Source of the DNA: Mycolicibacterium cosmeticum
Lineage (GTDB): Bacteria; Actinomycetota; Actinomycetes; Mycobacteriales; Mycobacteriaceae
Assembly (NCBI RefSeq): GCF_000613185.1
Contig: NZ_CCBB010000001.1
Coordinates: 2,418,001 to 2,482,000, forward strand
Direction of reading: 5' to 3'
Length of the DNA: 64,000 nt
How positions within the stretch are numbered: position 1 is the stretch's first letter; every line of letters begins with the position of its first letter. This document shows positions 9,321 through 19,265 of the stretch, piece after piece. The position numbers and the translations under genes are program-made. Below the pieces are notes generated by a model. It saw only the letters and a list, made by a program, of their open reading frames with translations. It was not told the origin of the DNA and did not search any database.

Positions 9321-10340
9321 GTGAGCAGTGCCACCCCTCCCCACTTCCTGGCCTTCCCCGATCTGGCGTCGCGCGCCGCGGGCGGTGCCGTGCTCTGGGC
9401 CAACGACGAGGTGTTCGCCGAGAAGGAGAACCTGATCACCCCGGCCGCCGCCGAACACCGGCCGGCCACCTTCGGCCACAAGGGCCAGATCTACGACGGC
9501 TGGGAGACGCGCAGGCGCCGCGGGGCCACCCCGGATTCGTGCGATTCGGCCATCATCAGGCTCGGGGCGCCGGCCCTGGTGCACGGCGTCGTCGTCGACA
9601 CCGCATGGTTCACCGGGAACTACCCGCCGCACATCTCGGTCGAGGCCGCCAACGTGGCGGGTCATCCCTCGGTCGAGGAGCTGGTGCACAAGACCGAGTG
9701 GACGACCATCGTGGAGCGCGCCGCGGTCAACGGGGACACCCGGAATCCCTTCCCGGTCAAGTCGACTCGGCGCTGGACGCATGTGCGCCTCTCGATGTAC
9801 CCCGACGGCGGTATCGCTCGGTTCCGGGTGCACGGCCAGGGTGTGCTCGATCCCGGTTTCGCCGCCGCCCTGCCGCTGGACCTGGCCGCCCTGGAGAACG
9901 GCGGCCGGATCACGGCGTGTTCCAACATGTTCTACAGTTCGCCGAACAATTTGTTGCTGCCCGGCACCCCGCGGCACATGGGCGAGGGCTGGGAGACGTC
10001 GCGCCGCCGCGATGCCGGCAACGACTGGGTGCAGGTGCGGCTGGCCGGGGAGGGGCTGCTCGCGGCCGCGGAACTGGACACCAGCTATTTCGTCGGTAAC
10101 GCGCCGGGCTGGGCCCGGCTGTCGGGGCGCAGCGGTGAGGGCGATTGGTTCGAGGTGCTGCCGCGCACCGATCTGCAGCCCGACACCCGGCACCGCTTCC
10201 TGCTCGAGGACGATCGTTCGGTCACCGAGGCCCGGCTGGACATCTACCCGGACGGTGGGATGGCCCGGCTGCGGCTCTTCGGCCACTTGACCGAGCTTGG
10301 GCGCCAACAGGTTCGCCAGATCTGGGCGGCCAGCGCCTGA
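9321..10340 (+). CDS. alc: allantoicase
   Basis: Hydrolyses allantoate to ureidoglycolate and urea. The 339 residues are two tandem jelly-roll repeats, each with a GWETxRRR motif (GWETRRRRG in the first, GWETSRRRD in the second), each preceded by an FxxKxxLxxP/SSPNNLLLP block and each ending in a YPDGGxARxRxxG block (near 170 and 320). The start is the GTG at 9321. Together with the OHCU decarboxylase-like gene 41 bases upstream it forms a small purine-degradation pair; the other pathway genes must lie elsewhere. Confidence 0.92.
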   Translation: MSSATPPHFLAFPDLASRAAGGAVLWANDEVFAEKENLITPAAAEHRPATFGHKGQIYDGWETRRRRGATPDSCDSAIIRLGAPALVHGVVVDTAWFTGNYPPHISVEAANVAGHPSVEELVHKTEWTTIVERAAVNGDTRNPFPVKSTRRWTHVRLSMYPDGGIARFRVHGQGVLDPGFAAALPLDLAALENGGRITACSNMFYSSPNNLLLPGTPRHMGEGWETSRRRDAGNDWVQVRLAGEGLLAAAELDTSYFVGNAPGWARLSGRSGEGDWFEVLPRTDLQPDTRHRFLLEDDRSVTEARLDIYPDGGMARLRLFGHLTELGRQQVRQIWAASA

Positions 10341-10360
10341 ATCGGGCGGATGATGACCCG

Positions 10361-11497
10361 ATGACCGTGCACGGACATTGGGACGACCGTTTCGCCCACC
10401 TCGTCGACGCCCTGGCCGAGGAGGTACAGACCGGCGCCGAGGTCGGTGCCGCCATCGCCGTCGACATCGACGGTGAGCTGGTGGTCGACGTGTGGGCCGG
10501 CCACGCCGACGCGGCCAGGACCACGCCGTGGACCCGCGACACCATCGTCAACGTGTGGTCGTCGACGAAGACCGTCACCAGCCTGGCCGCGCTGATGCTC
10601 ATCGACCGTGGGCTGATCGACGCCGACGACCGGGTGGCCGACCATTGGCCGGAGTTCGCCGCCAACGGAAAACAGGAGGTGCGGATCCGTCACCTGCTCA
10701 CCCATTCGTCCGGGGTGTCGGGCTGGGAGCAGCCCGTGGTACCGGAGGACATCCTGGACTGGACGAAGTCCACCGCGGCACTGGCGGCGCAGGCACCGTG
10801 GTGGGAGCCGGGTACCGCGTCGGGCTATCACGCCCTGACCTACGGCCACCTGATCGGTGAGGTGGTGCGCAGGGTCACCGGCAGCCCGCTCAAGGAGTTC
10901 GTGCGTGCCGAGATCGCCGGGCCGCTCGGGGCGGACTTCCAGATCGGCGCGTCCCCGGACGATGACGGGCGGATCGCCGAGATCATCCCGGCCACCGAGC
11001 CTTTCGACCTGCCGCCGATGGATCAGTGGCCAGTCCCGATGTTGAAGACCTTCACCGGCCCGGCGCCCGATCCCAGGATCGCCAACACCGCGGCGTGGCG
11101 GGCCGCCGACATCGGCGCGGTCAACGGGCACACCAACGCCAGGGCCCTGGCCAGGATCCTGTCGGCGGTCTCGCTCGGCGGCACCGTCGGCGGGGTCACC
11201 CTGCTGCGCCCGGAAACGGTCGAGAAGATCTTCGAGGTGCAGCTCGACGGACCCGATCTGGTGCTGGCCGGTCATCGGCTGCGCTGGGGTCTCGGCTTCG
11301 GGCTGCCCCAGCCGGAGACGATTCCCTATGTGCCGGACGAGAAGATCTGCTTCTGGGGTGGTTGGGGCGGCTCGTGGGAGACCATGAATCCCGACCGGCG
11401 GGCGACCGTCGCCTACGTGATGAACAAGATGGGTCCAGGCGTGGAAGGGTCGGCGCGCACGGACCGGTATTTCCGGTTGGTCTACGACGCGCTCTGA
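10361..11497 (+). CDS. serine hydrolase, class C beta-lactamase-like esterase
   Basis: 378 residues of the beta-lactamase-related (EstB/LipL-type) serine hydrolase family. The catalytic motif S-x-x-K is Ser67-Ser-Thr-Lys70 (NVWSSTKTVTSLA), the tyrosine motif is YHALTYG, and the third motif is a Trp/Gly-rich WGGWGGS loop near 336-342. Family members are esterases, peptidases or lactamases; the Y-H-A tyrosine motif and the absence of a signal peptide favour a cytoplasmic esterase. The substrate cannot be read from sequence. It ends in a 16-base convergent overlap with the hydroxyacid dehydrogenase gene. Confidence 0.82.
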   Translation: MTVHGHWDDRFAHLVDALAEEVQTGAEVGAAIAVDIDGELVVDVWAGHADAARTTPWTRDTIVNVWSSTKTVTSLAALMLIDRGLIDADDRVADHWPEFAANGKQEVRIRHLLTHSSGVSGWEQPVVPEDILDWTKSTAALAAQAPWWEPGTASGYHALTYGHLIGEVVRRVTGSPLKEFVRAEIAGPLGADFQIGASPDDDGRIAEIIPATEPFDLPPMDQWPVPMLKTFTGPAPDPRIANTAAWRAADIGAVNGHTNARALARILSAVSLGGTVGGVTLLRPETVEKIFEVQLDGPDLVLAGHRLRWGLGFGLPQPETIPYVPDEKICFWGGWGGSWETMNPDRRATVAYVMNKMGPGVEGSARTDRYFRLVYDAL

Positions 11498-12450
11498 GCC
11501 ACCAGGTTGCGCAGTGGTTCGCCCCGGCCCAGGCGCCCGATGTTGGCGGCGATATCGTCGGCCCGGCCGGCGAAGGTGTCCGCGGTGACCCCGGAGGAGT
11601 GCGGAGTCATCAGGATGTTGGTCAGCTCGTGGAACGGCAGCCCGGCGGGTGGGCACCCATCCGTGCCCGGCGCGGGGTACCGGTACCACACGTCGATGGC
11701 CGCGGCCCGAATACTGCGGTGTAGCAACGCGTCATAGAGTGCGTGCTCGTCGACCAGCGGGCCGCGGCCGACGTTGATCAGCACACCGTCGGCACCCAAC
11801 GCCGCCAGCTGCGCCGCACCGATCATGCCGGTGGTCGCGGCGCTGAGCGGGGCCGAGACCACCACCACGTCGGATTCGGCCATCAGCCGGTCCAGCGACG
11901 ACGCGGTGTCGGCCGCCCAGGCCAGACCGTGCGCCGGGTCGACCCGACCCGACCCGGTGACGGCCGCACCGGTGCAGCCCAACGCGCGCAACAACTCCCA
12001 CGATCGCCGGCCGATGTGCCCGAAGCCGACGAAGCCGATCCGCGCCCCCGCCACGGTGGGCGGTTGTGCGATGGTGTCGTCATACACCGAGGTGGCCCAC
12101 ACCCCGCGCCGCAGTGCCCGGTCCTGTGCCAGGAAATCCCGGCGCAGGGTGATAGCGGCACTGAGCACGTATTCGGCGATCGAGCGTTCGTGATGAAAGG
12201 TATTGGCCACCTGGATGTCCGGGCCCAGGGCGGTGAAGTCGACCCGGTCGGTGCCGGCTCCCGCCACATGGATGAGCCGCAGCATCTCGGCCACCCGAGC
12301 CATCTCGGCGGTGAACCGGCCGCCGACGTAGACCTCCGCGGTGCGCAGGGCGTGCTCGTCACCCCAGACGACCCGCGCATCGGTCGGCAGCGCGGCCTCG
12401 AAGCGGGCGCGGTGCGGTACCAGATTGCGGTCGGTGACCAGGATCTGCAT
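11482..12450 (-). CDS. D-2-hydroxyacid dehydrogenase, last gene of the aldarate operon
   Basis: A 322-residue NAD(P)-dependent dehydrogenase. The Rossmann motif is GFVGFGHIG, and the catalytic Arg/Glu/His set is in NVGRG, VDEHAL and TPHSSG. These enzymes interconvert 2-hydroxy and 2-oxo acids such as glyoxylate/glycolate or hydroxypyruvate/glycerate. The gene begins one base after the gudD stop, so it is co-transcribed with glucarate dehydratase, pointing to sugar-acid or hydroxyacid metabolism. The exact substrate is unknown. It belongs to a different subfamily from the paralog at 21183, sharing little beyond the motifs. Confidence 0.85.
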   Translation of the reverse strand: MQILVTDRNLVPHRARFEAALPTDARVVWGDEHALRTAEVYVGGRFTAEMARVAEMLRLIHVAGAGTDRVDFTALGPDIQVANTFHHERSIAEYVLSAAITLRRDFLAQDRALRRGVWATSVYDDTIAQPPTVAGARIGFVGFGHIGRRSWELLRALGCTGAAVTGSGRVDPAHGLAWAADTASSLDRLMAESDVVVVSAPLSAATTGMIGAAQLAALGADGVLINVGRGPLVDEHALYDALLHRSIRAAAIDVWYRYPAPGTDGCPPAGLPFHELTNILMTPHSSGVTADTFAGRADDIAANIGRLGRGEPLRNLVAQSAS

Positions 12451-12451
12451 G

Positions 12452-13813
12452 TCAGATACCCCGTTGCAGGGCAGGGCGTTTGCTGTCGAAGGTCCAGCCG
12501 GGGATCAGGTACTGCATGGCCACCGCGTCGTCGCGCGCACCCAGCCCCTCGGCGAGGTACAGCTCGTGCGCGGCGGCCACCCGATCCTCGTCCAGTTCGA
12601 CACCGAGGCCGGGCGCGTCCGGGACATCGAGGTAACCGTCGACGATCGGGAAGGGCGCCTTGGTGATGCGCTGACCGTCCTGCCAGATCCAATGCGTGTC
12701 GATCGCGGTGATGGCGCCGGGCGCGGCGGCCGCGACGTGGGTGAACATCGCCAGCGACACGTCGAAGTGGTTGTTGGAGTGCGACCCCCACGTCAGACCC
12801 CACGCATCGCACAGCTGTGCCACCCGCACCGACCCGCTCATGGTCCAGAAGTGCGGATCGGCCAGCGGGATGTCCACGGCACCGGACCGGATCGCATGCC
12901 CCATCTCACGCCAGTCGGTGGCGATCATGTTCGTCGCCGTCGGCAGCCCGGTCGCGCGTTTGAACTCGGCCATCACCTCGCGGCCGGAGAAGCCGCCTTC
13001 CGGCCCCACCGGGTCCTCGGCGTAGGCCAACACCCCGGTGAGCTCCCGGCACGTGGTGACGGCATCGTCGAGCAGCCAGCCGCCGTTGGGATCCAGGGTG
13101 ATCCGGGCATCCGGGAACCGGTCGGCCAACGCGATCACGGCCTTGGCCTCCTCGGCCGCGGGCAGCACGCCACCTTTCAGTTTGAAATCCCGGAAACCGT
13201 AACGGTCGCGGGCCGCCTCGGCCAACCGCACCACAGCCTCGGGTGTCATCGCCTCGTCGTGCCGGATGCGCAGCCACTCGTCGGCTCCCGGCGCCTCGTC
13301 GGCGGCCGAGCGGTACGCCAGATCGGTTCTGGTGCGGTCCCCGACGAAGAACAGGTACCCCAGCGCCTGCACCCGGCTGCGCTCTTGGCCATCGCCCAGC
13401 AGGGCCGCGACGGGCACCCCGAGATACTGGCCGAGCAGGTCCAGCAGCGCGGATTCGATCGCGGTGACGGCGTGCACGGTGACCCGCAGGTCGAAGGTCT
13501 GGGCACCGCGGCCACCGGCGTCCCGGCCGGCGAACTCGCGGCGGACATCCCCGAGCACGGCGTGGTGGTCCCCGATGCTGCGGCCCTCGACGAGCGGGCG
13601 GGCATCCTCCAAGGTGCGCTGGATGGCCGCCCCGCCCGGCACCTCGCCCACCCCGGTGTTGCCTTCGGAGTCCTTGAGGATCAGCAGGTTCCGGGTGAAG
13701 TACGGCCCGTGGGCGCCGCTGAGGTTGAGCAGCATGCTGTCGTGTCCGGCGATGGGGACCACCCGCATCGCGGTGACGGTGGGTGTCCGGTGGGGAGTCT
13801 TGTGGGTACTCAT
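12452..13813 (-). CDS. gudD: D-glucarate dehydratase (GudD)
   Basis: Enolase-superfamily enzyme dehydrating D-glucarate to 5-dehydro-4-deoxy-D-glucarate. The 453 residues resemble enterobacterial GudD almost throughout: [21 protein letters not shown], the KxK acid-base motif in [14 protein letters not shown], the [11 protein letters not shown] block, the catalytic histidine in [18 protein letters not shown], and the terminal [15 protein letters not shown]. The ATG at 13813 lies in a TCAT overlap with the end of the upstream IclR gene. This is the canonical GudD of the window; the paralog at 23865 is much more divergent. Confidence 0.95.
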   Translation of the reverse strand: MSTHKTPHRTPTVTAMRVVPIAGHDSMLLNLSGAHGPYFTRNLLILKDSEGNTGVGEVPGGAAIQRTLEDARPLVEGRSIGDHHAVLGDVRREFAGRDAGGRGAQTFDLRVTVHAVTAIESALLDLLGQYLGVPVAALLGDGQERSRVQALGYLFFVGDRTRTDLAYRSAADEAPGADEWLRIRHDEAMTPEAVVRLAEAARDRYGFRDFKLKGGVLPAAEEAKAVIALADRFPDARITLDPNGGWLLDDAVTTCRELTGVLAYAEDPVGPEGGFSGREVMAEFKRATGLPTATNMIATDWREMGHAIRSGAVDIPLADPHFWTMSGSVRVAQLCDAWGLTWGSHSNNHFDVSLAMFTHVAAAAPGAITAIDTHWIWQDGQRITKAPFPIVDGYLDVPDAPGLGVELDEDRVAAAHELYLAEGLGARDDAVAMQYLIPGWTFDSKRPALQRGI

Positions 13814-14610
13814 GAATTCACCTTCTCTGCCAATGGCCGGAGTACCCGGCTCACCTTGTCGCCTGCCGCGCACAGTGCCTCGATGAGGCCGGCTTCCCGC
13901 TCGGCCGTCAAGCGGGCGACCGGGACCGAGACACTGATCGCGTCCTGGGCCGGTCGGCTGTAGCGCAGCGGCACCGCGAAACATCGCACGCCGACGGTGT
14001 TCTCCTCGTCGTCGGTGGCGTAACCGCGGATTCGCGCCGTCTCCAGCGCCTCGTCCAACACGGCGCGGTCGGTCACCGTCCGCTCCGTGAGGGGGGTCAG
14101 CTCGGCCGGGATGTGCGCGTCGCGCTCGGCGCCGACCCGTTCGGCGAGCAGCGCCTTGCCCAGCGCCGTCGTGTACGCGGGCAGCCGCCTGCCGACCCGG
14201 TTGGTGGTGCGCTGGTACTGCCGGGACTCCCGGGTGGCCAGGTAGACGACGTCGTAGCCGTCCAGGCGGGCCAGGTGGAAGGTCTCGTCCCAGCTGCCGC
14301 GCAGCTCGTCCAGGAAGGGCGTGATGCTCGGCAGGTACGGGTCGGTGTCCAGGTAACTGGTGCCGACCAGCAGGGCCCGAATCCCGATGCTGTACAACGT
14401 GCCCGACTCGTCGCACCGCACCCAGCCCTGCGCGATCAGGGTGCGCAGCAGCGCGTGGGCGCTGCTGCGGGGCATGTCGAGCGCGGCACTGACCTCCCGG
14501 ATGCGGGCCGGCTGATCGTGGCGGGCGGCCAGGAACTCGAGCAGTTCGACGGTGCGGGCGGCGGATTTCACGCCGGTCGGGGCGATCCTGCGCACGGCGT
14601 GTTCGGTCAT
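13810..14610 (-). CDS. IclR-family transcriptional regulator
   Basis: 266 residues. An N-terminal winged helix-turn-helix (about residues 15-80, [28 protein letters not shown]) is followed by an IclR effector domain (TALGKALLA, then the tail segment [12 protein letters not shown]). IclR proteins commonly control aromatic and sugar-acid operons and bind the pathway substrate. It lies inside the operon between the TSUP permease and gudD, overlapping both by four bases, so it should feed back on its own transcription unit. A plausible operator is the palindrome region 20855-21110 upstream of the first operon gene. Confidence 0.92.
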   Translation of the reverse strand: MTEHAVRRIAPTGVKSAARTVELLEFLAARHDQPARIREVSAALDMPRSSAHALLRTLIAQGWVRCDESGTLYSIGIRALLVGTSYLDTDPYLPSITPFLDELRGSWDETFHLARLDGYDVVYLATRESRQYQRTTNRVGRRLPAYTTALGKALLAERVGAERDAHIPAELTPLTERTVTDRAVLDEALETARIRGYATDDEENTVGVRCFAVPLRYSRPAQDAISVSVPVARLTAEREAGLIEALCAAGDKVSRVLRPLAEKVNS

Positions 14611-15338
14611 AGCAGTCCCATCTGCTGGACGACGAGGATGACGGCTCCGACGGCCGAGGCGGTGATCGCCGTCCACCGCTGCCGGCGTGGGTTCAGCAGC
14701 CGGTTCGCGTAGCGGGACAACACATATCCCGCCACGGTGGCCGGTATCAGCATGGCGCACATGACCAGGGTGTGCCGGTCCACCGCGCCGGTGACCGTCA
14801 GCATCGTCAACGACATGAGCGAGCCGATCAGGAAGAACCCGGACATCGTCCCGCGCAGCCGCGGTCCGGTGTTGCGCTGCCACACCAGCGCCATCGGCGG
14901 GCCGCCGATCGAGGTGGCCGTGCCCAGCATCCCCGAGGTGGCGCCGGCCAGCACGAGGTTGCGGCGCCGGGGCGCGGGTATCCAGCCCAGGCTGGTCAGT
15001 GCGACACCGCCGAGCACGACGCCCGCGATCAGCATCGCCAGGGCCTGTTGCGGTATGGCGGTGAGGATCAGCGCACCGGCGACGGTGCCCGGTACCCGGC
15101 CGGCCAGCGCCCAGCCGGTGCCCTTCACGTCGATCGCCGTCCGCTCGCGCACCACCACCATCAGGGTGACGATGGCCGCCAACATGATCAGGGTGCCGGG
15201 GATGAGTGCCGGGTCCACCAACGCGACGACGGGAGCGGCCAGCATGCCGAGCCCGAAGCCGATCGAGGCCTGCAGGCAGGACGCGATCAACACCGCGATC
15301 GCGATGGCCGCGTAACCGGACACGCTCACTTCGCTCAT
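14607..15338 (-). CDS. sulfite exporter TauE/SafE (TSUP) family permease
   Basis: A 243-residue, very hydrophobic integral membrane protein. Two related halves ([22 protein letters not shown] and [23 protein letters not shown]) each carry the TSUP hallmark near the start of the half. The family moves organic or sulfur oxyanions across the membrane, often outward. Its position between the ABC importer genes and the IclR/gudD genes suggests it exports an acid intermediate or provides a second route for the same anion. Overlaps of four bases with both neighbours place it firmly in the operon. Confidence 0.85.
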   Translation of the reverse strand: MSEVSVSGYAAIAIAVLIASCLQASIGFGLGMLAAPVVALVDPALIPGTLIMLAAIVTLMVVVRERTAIDVKGTGWALAGRVPGTVAGALILTAIPQQALAMLIAGVVLGGVALTSLGWIPAPRRRNLVLAGATSGMLGTATSIGGPPMALVWQRNTGPRLRGTMSGFFLIGSLMSLTMLTVTGAVDRHTLVMCAMLIPATVAGYVLSRYANRLLNPRRQRWTAITASAVGAVILVVQQMGLL

Positions 15339-16324
15339 GCGCTGTGTGACAGCCGGGTTGACGCCCCGAGCGGGTGGTGGCACTCCACCGCGTGCCCGGC
15401 GCCCTGCAGGTCCGACACCGGTGGCCGCTGCTGTGCACAGATGTCGGTGGCGTGCGCGCAGCGGGTGCGGAACCGGCACCCGGACGGCGGGTTCAGCGGT
15501 GAGGGCACCTCGCCGGTGAGCAGGATGCGTTCACCGCGCTGCTCGGCGTGCAGCTTGGGCGCGGCCGACATCAGGGCGGCCGTGTAGGGGTGTTCGGGGC
15601 TGTCGAATACCGCTTCGGTCGGCCCGGTTTCGATGATTCGGCCCAGGTACATCACGGCGACCCGGTCGGCGACGTGCCGTACCACGGACAGGTCGTGTGA
15701 GATGAACACATAGGAGATCTGCAGTTCCCGCTGCAGGTCGTTGAGCAGGTTGAGCACCTGCGCCTGCACCGAGAGGTCCAGCGCGGAGACCGGCTCGTCG
15801 CAGATGATGACGTCGGGGTTCAGCGCCAGGGCCCGCGCGATGCCGATCCGCTGACGCTGACCGCCGGAGAACTCCTGCGGGTACTTGCCGAACGCCTTGG
15901 GTCCCAACCCGACCATGTCCAGCAGCCCGCGCACCCGCATGTCGCGGTCCTTGCGCGACGGGTACAGCGTCTTGTGTGTGCGCCACGGTTCGGCGATGAT
16001 CTCGGCCGCCGTCATCCGGGAGTTCAGCGAGGCGTACGGATCCTGGAACACCATCTGCATGCGGCGACGGAACTTCAGCAGGTCCTTGCCGCGCAGGCCG
16101 TACGGGTCGATGCCGTCGAAGCTGACGGTGCCCGCGTCCGGCCGCTCCAGCATCATCAGGGTGCGGGCCAGGGTGGATTTGCCGCAGCCGGATTCGCCGA
16201 CCAGGCCCAGGGTTTCACCGCGCCGCAGATCCAGGTCGATCCCGTCCAGCGCGTGCAGTTTCTTACCGCCGGCCACCCGGAAGCTCTTGGCCAGCCCGCG
16301 CACGCACAACAGTTCATCGCTCAT
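15335..16324 (-). CDS. ABC transporter ATP-binding protein, DppF/OppF type
   Basis: 329 residues. Walker A is GESGCGKST, the Q-loop is in MVFQDPYASLN, the signature is FSGGQRQRIG, Walker B is VIICDEP, and the H-loop is in FISHDLSVV. The C-terminal oligopeptide-transporter domain (LTGEVPSPLNPPSGCRFRTRC) carries cysteines like those that bind an Fe-S cluster in OppD/F proteins. It is one of two ATPases powering the importer formed with the permeases at 17348 and 18330 and the lipoprotein at 19266. It starts at the ATG at 16324, overlapping the DppD-type gene. Confidence 0.93.
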   Translation of the reverse strand: MSDELLCVRGLAKSFRVAGGKKLHALDGIDLDLRRGETLGLVGESGCGKSTLARTLMMLERPDAGTVSFDGIDPYGLRGKDLLKFRRRMQMVFQDPYASLNSRMTAAEIIAEPWRTHKTLYPSRKDRDMRVRGLLDMVGLGPKAFGKYPQEFSGGQRQRIGIARALALNPDVIICDEPVSALDLSVQAQVLNLLNDLQRELQISYVFISHDLSVVRHVADRVAVMYLGRIIETGPTEAVFDSPEHPYTAALMSAAPKLHAEQRGERILLTGEVPSPLNPPSGCRFRTRCAHATDICAQQRPPVSDLQGAGHAVECHHPLGASTRLSHSA

Positions 16325-17351
16325 GGTCGGTCTCCCCCGGGAAGTGGCAGGCGGTTGTGCGGGTGGCCGTGACGGCCGCCAGTTCGGGCCGGGTCTGCCG
16401 GCACACGTCCGCCGCCTTGGGGCAGCGATCCTGGTACACACACCCTTTCGGAATGGAATGCAGGTCCGGGGGCGCCCCGCCGATGGACTTCAGCTCGGCG
16501 CCGCGTTCGGCGCTCACCGGAACCGATTCCAGCAGGCCCTTGGTGTAGGGGTGTTGGGGGTCGGCGAACACCTCGGCCACCGGCCCGGTCTCGACGACGT
16601 TGCCGGCGTACATCACCGCGACGCGGTCGGCTTCCTCGGCCACCAGTGCCAGGTCGTGGGTGATCAGCACGACGGCCATGTCGTACTCGGCGCGAAGACT
16701 TTTCAGCAGTGCCATGATCTGCGCCTGCACGGTGACATCGAGCGCGGTGGTGGGTTCGTCGGCGATCAGCACCCGCGGGTTCAGGGCGACGGCCATCGCG
16801 ATGAGCAACCGCTGCCGCATACCGCCGGAGAACTGGTGCGGGTACGCGTTCACCCGCTCCTCCGGTTGCGGGATGCCGACCCGGGCCATCAGCTCGACGG
16901 CCTTGCGCCTGGCCTCCTTGGCTTTCATCCCGTGGTGGATGCGGAACGGTTCGGCCAGTTGGGTGCCGACGGTGTAGAGCGGGTTGAGCGCGGTGAGCGC
17001 GTCCTGGAACACGATGGCCAGCTCGGGCCCGGCCAGCTTGCGCCGGGCCTTGCGGTCGACGGCCAGCAGGTCGACCCCGGCCAGCCGGGCCGATCCTTCG
17101 GTGACTTCGGCGACCGGTTCCAGCAGCCCGACCAGCGCGGTGGCGGTCATCGACTTGCCGCAGCCGGATTCGCCGAGCAGCGCCAGGGTTTCGCCCCGGC
17201 GCGCGGTGAACGACACGTGGTCGACGGCGCGGACGGTGCCGGCGATGGTGCGGATGTCGACGGTCAGGCCGTCGACCTCCAGGGCCGGGTCGGCGCCCCG
17301 GCGGTCGGCGGTGGTCGGTTCGCCGAGTTCCCTGTCCAGATGCACGGTCAT
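16314..17351 (-). CDS. ABC transporter ATP-binding protein, DppD/OppD type
   Basis: 345 residues. Walker A is GESGCGKSM, the Q-loop VFQDALTALNP, the signature FSGGMRQRLLIA, Walker B VLIADEPTTALD, and the H-loop VLITHDLALV. It has the peptide-transporter C-terminal extension with IPKGCVYQDRCP...C. It forms a heterodimeric ATPase pair with the DppF-type protein and overlaps that gene by 11 bases and the permease gene by four. Confidence 0.93.
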   Translation of the reverse strand: MTVHLDRELGEPTTADRRGADPALEVDGLTVDIRTIAGTVRAVDHVSFTARRGETLALLGESGCGKSMTATALVGLLEPVAEVTEGSARLAGVDLLAVDRKARRKLAGPELAIVFQDALTALNPLYTVGTQLAEPFRIHHGMKAKEARRKAVELMARVGIPQPEERVNAYPHQFSGGMRQRLLIAMAVALNPRVLIADEPTTALDVTVQAQIMALLKSLRAEYDMAVVLITHDLALVAEEADRVAVMYAGNVVETGPVAEVFADPQHPYTKGLLESVPVSAERGAELKSIGGAPPDLHSIPKGCVYQDRCPKAADVCRQTRPELAAVTATRTTACHFPGETDHER

Positions 17352-18319
17352 CGGATGGCCTTTCCGGTCTTGGTGAAGCGGGACGGCACGGTGAGTCGCC
17401 AGCGCTGGCCGGGGTCGGTGGCGATCCGCGCCCAGGCGGCCAGGATGGTGGCCGATACGGTGGTGATGACGATGGCCAGGCCGGGGAAGAAGGACAGCCA
17501 CCAGGCGGTGTGCAGGTAGGTGCGGCCCTGCGAGACCATCAGGCCCCAGCTGACGTCGGGCGGCTGGATGCCGATACCCAGGAAGCTCAGCGAGCTCTCG
17601 GCCAGCATCACGTAGCAGAAGTCCAGGGTGGCGACGGTGAGCAGGGTCGGCAGCACGATCGGCAGCACGTGCCGGACGATGATCGACGATCCGCTGGCGC
17701 CGAATGTCCGTGCGGCGTCGACGAAGACACGGCTGGACAGTTCGGCGGATTCGGCGCGGGCGGTACGCAGGTACACCGGGATGCGGGTGATCGCCAGCAC
17801 CAGAACGATATTGGCCGCACTGGGCGAGAAGACGTAGAGCACCACGACGGCCAGCAGCAGCGACGGGAAGCTCATGATGACGTCGGCCACCCGCATCGCC
17901 AGCGTTTCCCGCCAGCCGCGGTGGTAGCCGGCCCACATGCCGATCACCGAGCCGACCACGGCGGAGATGACGACGGCGGGAATCGCGACCGACAGCGTGG
18001 TGCGACAGGCCACCACCAGCCGGGCGAGCATGCTGCGGCCCAGCGGGTCGGTGCCCAGGACGTTGGCCCAACCATGTGCCAGGGTGAACGGCGGCTGGTT
18101 CGAGTTGTCCAGGTCGATATGAGTGGCCAAGCCGCCCACCATCATCGGGCCGAAGACGGCGGTGAGCACCACCAGGCCCAGCACCACCGCGGCGGCGGTG
18201 GCGACCCGGTCGTTGACCAGCAGGCGCAGCCACGACGACCGCGCCGCACGGGGCTCGGTTTCCGGCTGCCCGACGATGGCGGTGGCGGGTTTGACCGGGA
18301 CGAGGTCGATCTGAGTCAT
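17348..18319 (-). CDS. ABC transporter permease, DppC/OppC type
   Basis: A 323-residue inner-membrane subunit. A long N-terminal cytoplasmic stretch is followed by a first helix near 38-60, then the binding-protein-dependent transport domain with the EAA coupling loop DAARTFGASGSSIIVRHVLP. The motif LGTDPLGRSMLARL before the core is typical of DppC-type permeases. It starts ten bases after the DppB-type gene. Confidence 0.92.
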   Translation of the reverse strand: MTQIDLVPVKPATAIVGQPETEPRAARSSWLRLLVNDRVATAAAVVLGLVVLTAVFGPMMVGGLATHIDLDNSNQPPFTLAHGWANVLGTDPLGRSMLARLVVACRTTLSVAIPAVVISAVVGSVIGMWAGYHRGWRETLAMRVADVIMSFPSLLLAVVVLYVFSPSAANIVLVLAITRIPVYLRTARAESAELSSRVFVDAARTFGASGSSIIVRHVLPIVLPTLLTVATLDFCYVMLAESSLSFLGIGIQPPDVSWGLMVSQGRTYLHTAWWLSFFPGLAIVITTVSATILAAWARIATDPGQRWRLTVPSRFTKTGKAIR

Positions 18320-18329
18320 GGTGATGGAC

Positions 18330-19259
18330 CTACACTTTCGCGGGTTCCCGTACGCGAGCGTCCAGCAGCGCGTAGCAGGCGTCGATGAGGATGTTGAGCA
18401 GGAAGATGCTGACCGCGGTGAGCAGCACCGCCGCCTGCAGCACCGCGAAATCGCGCTGCAGGATCGCGTCGATCATCAGTTTGCCGATGCCCGGCCAGCC
18501 GAAGATCGCCTCGACCACCACCGCTCCGTTGATCAGGCCGACGGCCAGGTCACCGGCCACCGTCAGCGCGGGTGCCGCGGCGTTACGCAGCGCGTGGTGG
18601 GTGACCACGCGGAAGTCACCGGCACCCTTGCTGCGGGCCAACCTGATGTAGGGCGCCGACAGGGCCGCGACCATGGCCCCGCGCACCACCTGGGTGAGCA
18701 CGCCCAGCGGGCGGATCATCAAGGTGGCGATCGGCAGGATCCAGGACAGCATGCCGGCGTCGGTGCCCGAGGTCGGCAGCACACCGAGCAGGACCGCGAA
18801 CAGCCACACCCCGGTGATGGCGAACCAGAAGTCGGGGATGCTGGCGGCGGTCATGGACAGCAGGCTGGAGAACCGGTCGGCCAGTGAGTTCGGCCGGTAC
18901 GCGGCCCAGCAGCCGACGATCACGGCACCGACGATCGCCAGCACCATCGTCGTCACCGCCAGCTGCAGGGTGGCGGGGAAGGCACGCAGGGCCATCTCCG
19001 ACGCGGATTCGCCGGTGCGTAACGAGGTGCCGAAGTCCAGGTGCAGCACGCCTTTGAAGTAGTCCACCAGCTGCACGATCAGCGGTTGGTCGAAGCCGTG
19101 CGCCTGCGCGAACGCGGCCCGCTGGGCCTGGGTGGCCGATTCGGGCAGGTAGAGGTTGGTGGGAGCGCCGGTGAGGCGGGCGAGCAGGAACACCCCCAAC
19201 AACACGACGATCAGCGGGATGGTGCTGGTGTACATCCGGCGCCGGACGAAGGAGAACAT
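18330..19259 (-). CDS. ABC transporter permease, DppB/OppB type
   Basis: A 309-residue inner-membrane subunit with an N-terminal helix (IPLIVVLLGVFLLARLTG), an external loop with the family pattern ATQAQRAAFAQAHGFDQPLIVQLVDYF, and the EAA-type loop YIRLARSKGAGDFRVVTHHALRN. The gene begins six bases after the substrate-binding-protein gene and is translationally linked to the rest of the importer. Confidence 0.92.
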   Translation of the reverse strand: MFSFVRRRMYTSTIPLIVVLLGVFLLARLTGAPTNLYLPESATQAQRAAFAQAHGFDQPLIVQLVDYFKGVLHLDFGTSLRTGESASEMALRAFPATLQLAVTTMVLAIVGAVIVGCWAAYRPNSLADRFSSLLSMTAASIPDFWFAITGVWLFAVLLGVLPTSGTDAGMLSWILPIATLMIRPLGVLTQVVRGAMVAALSAPYIRLARSKGAGDFRVVTHHALRNAAAPALTVAGDLAVGLINGAVVVEAIFGWPGIGKLMIDAILQRDFAVLQAAVLLTAVSIFLLNILIDACYALLDARVREPAKV

Positions 19260-19265
19260 GTCGGC

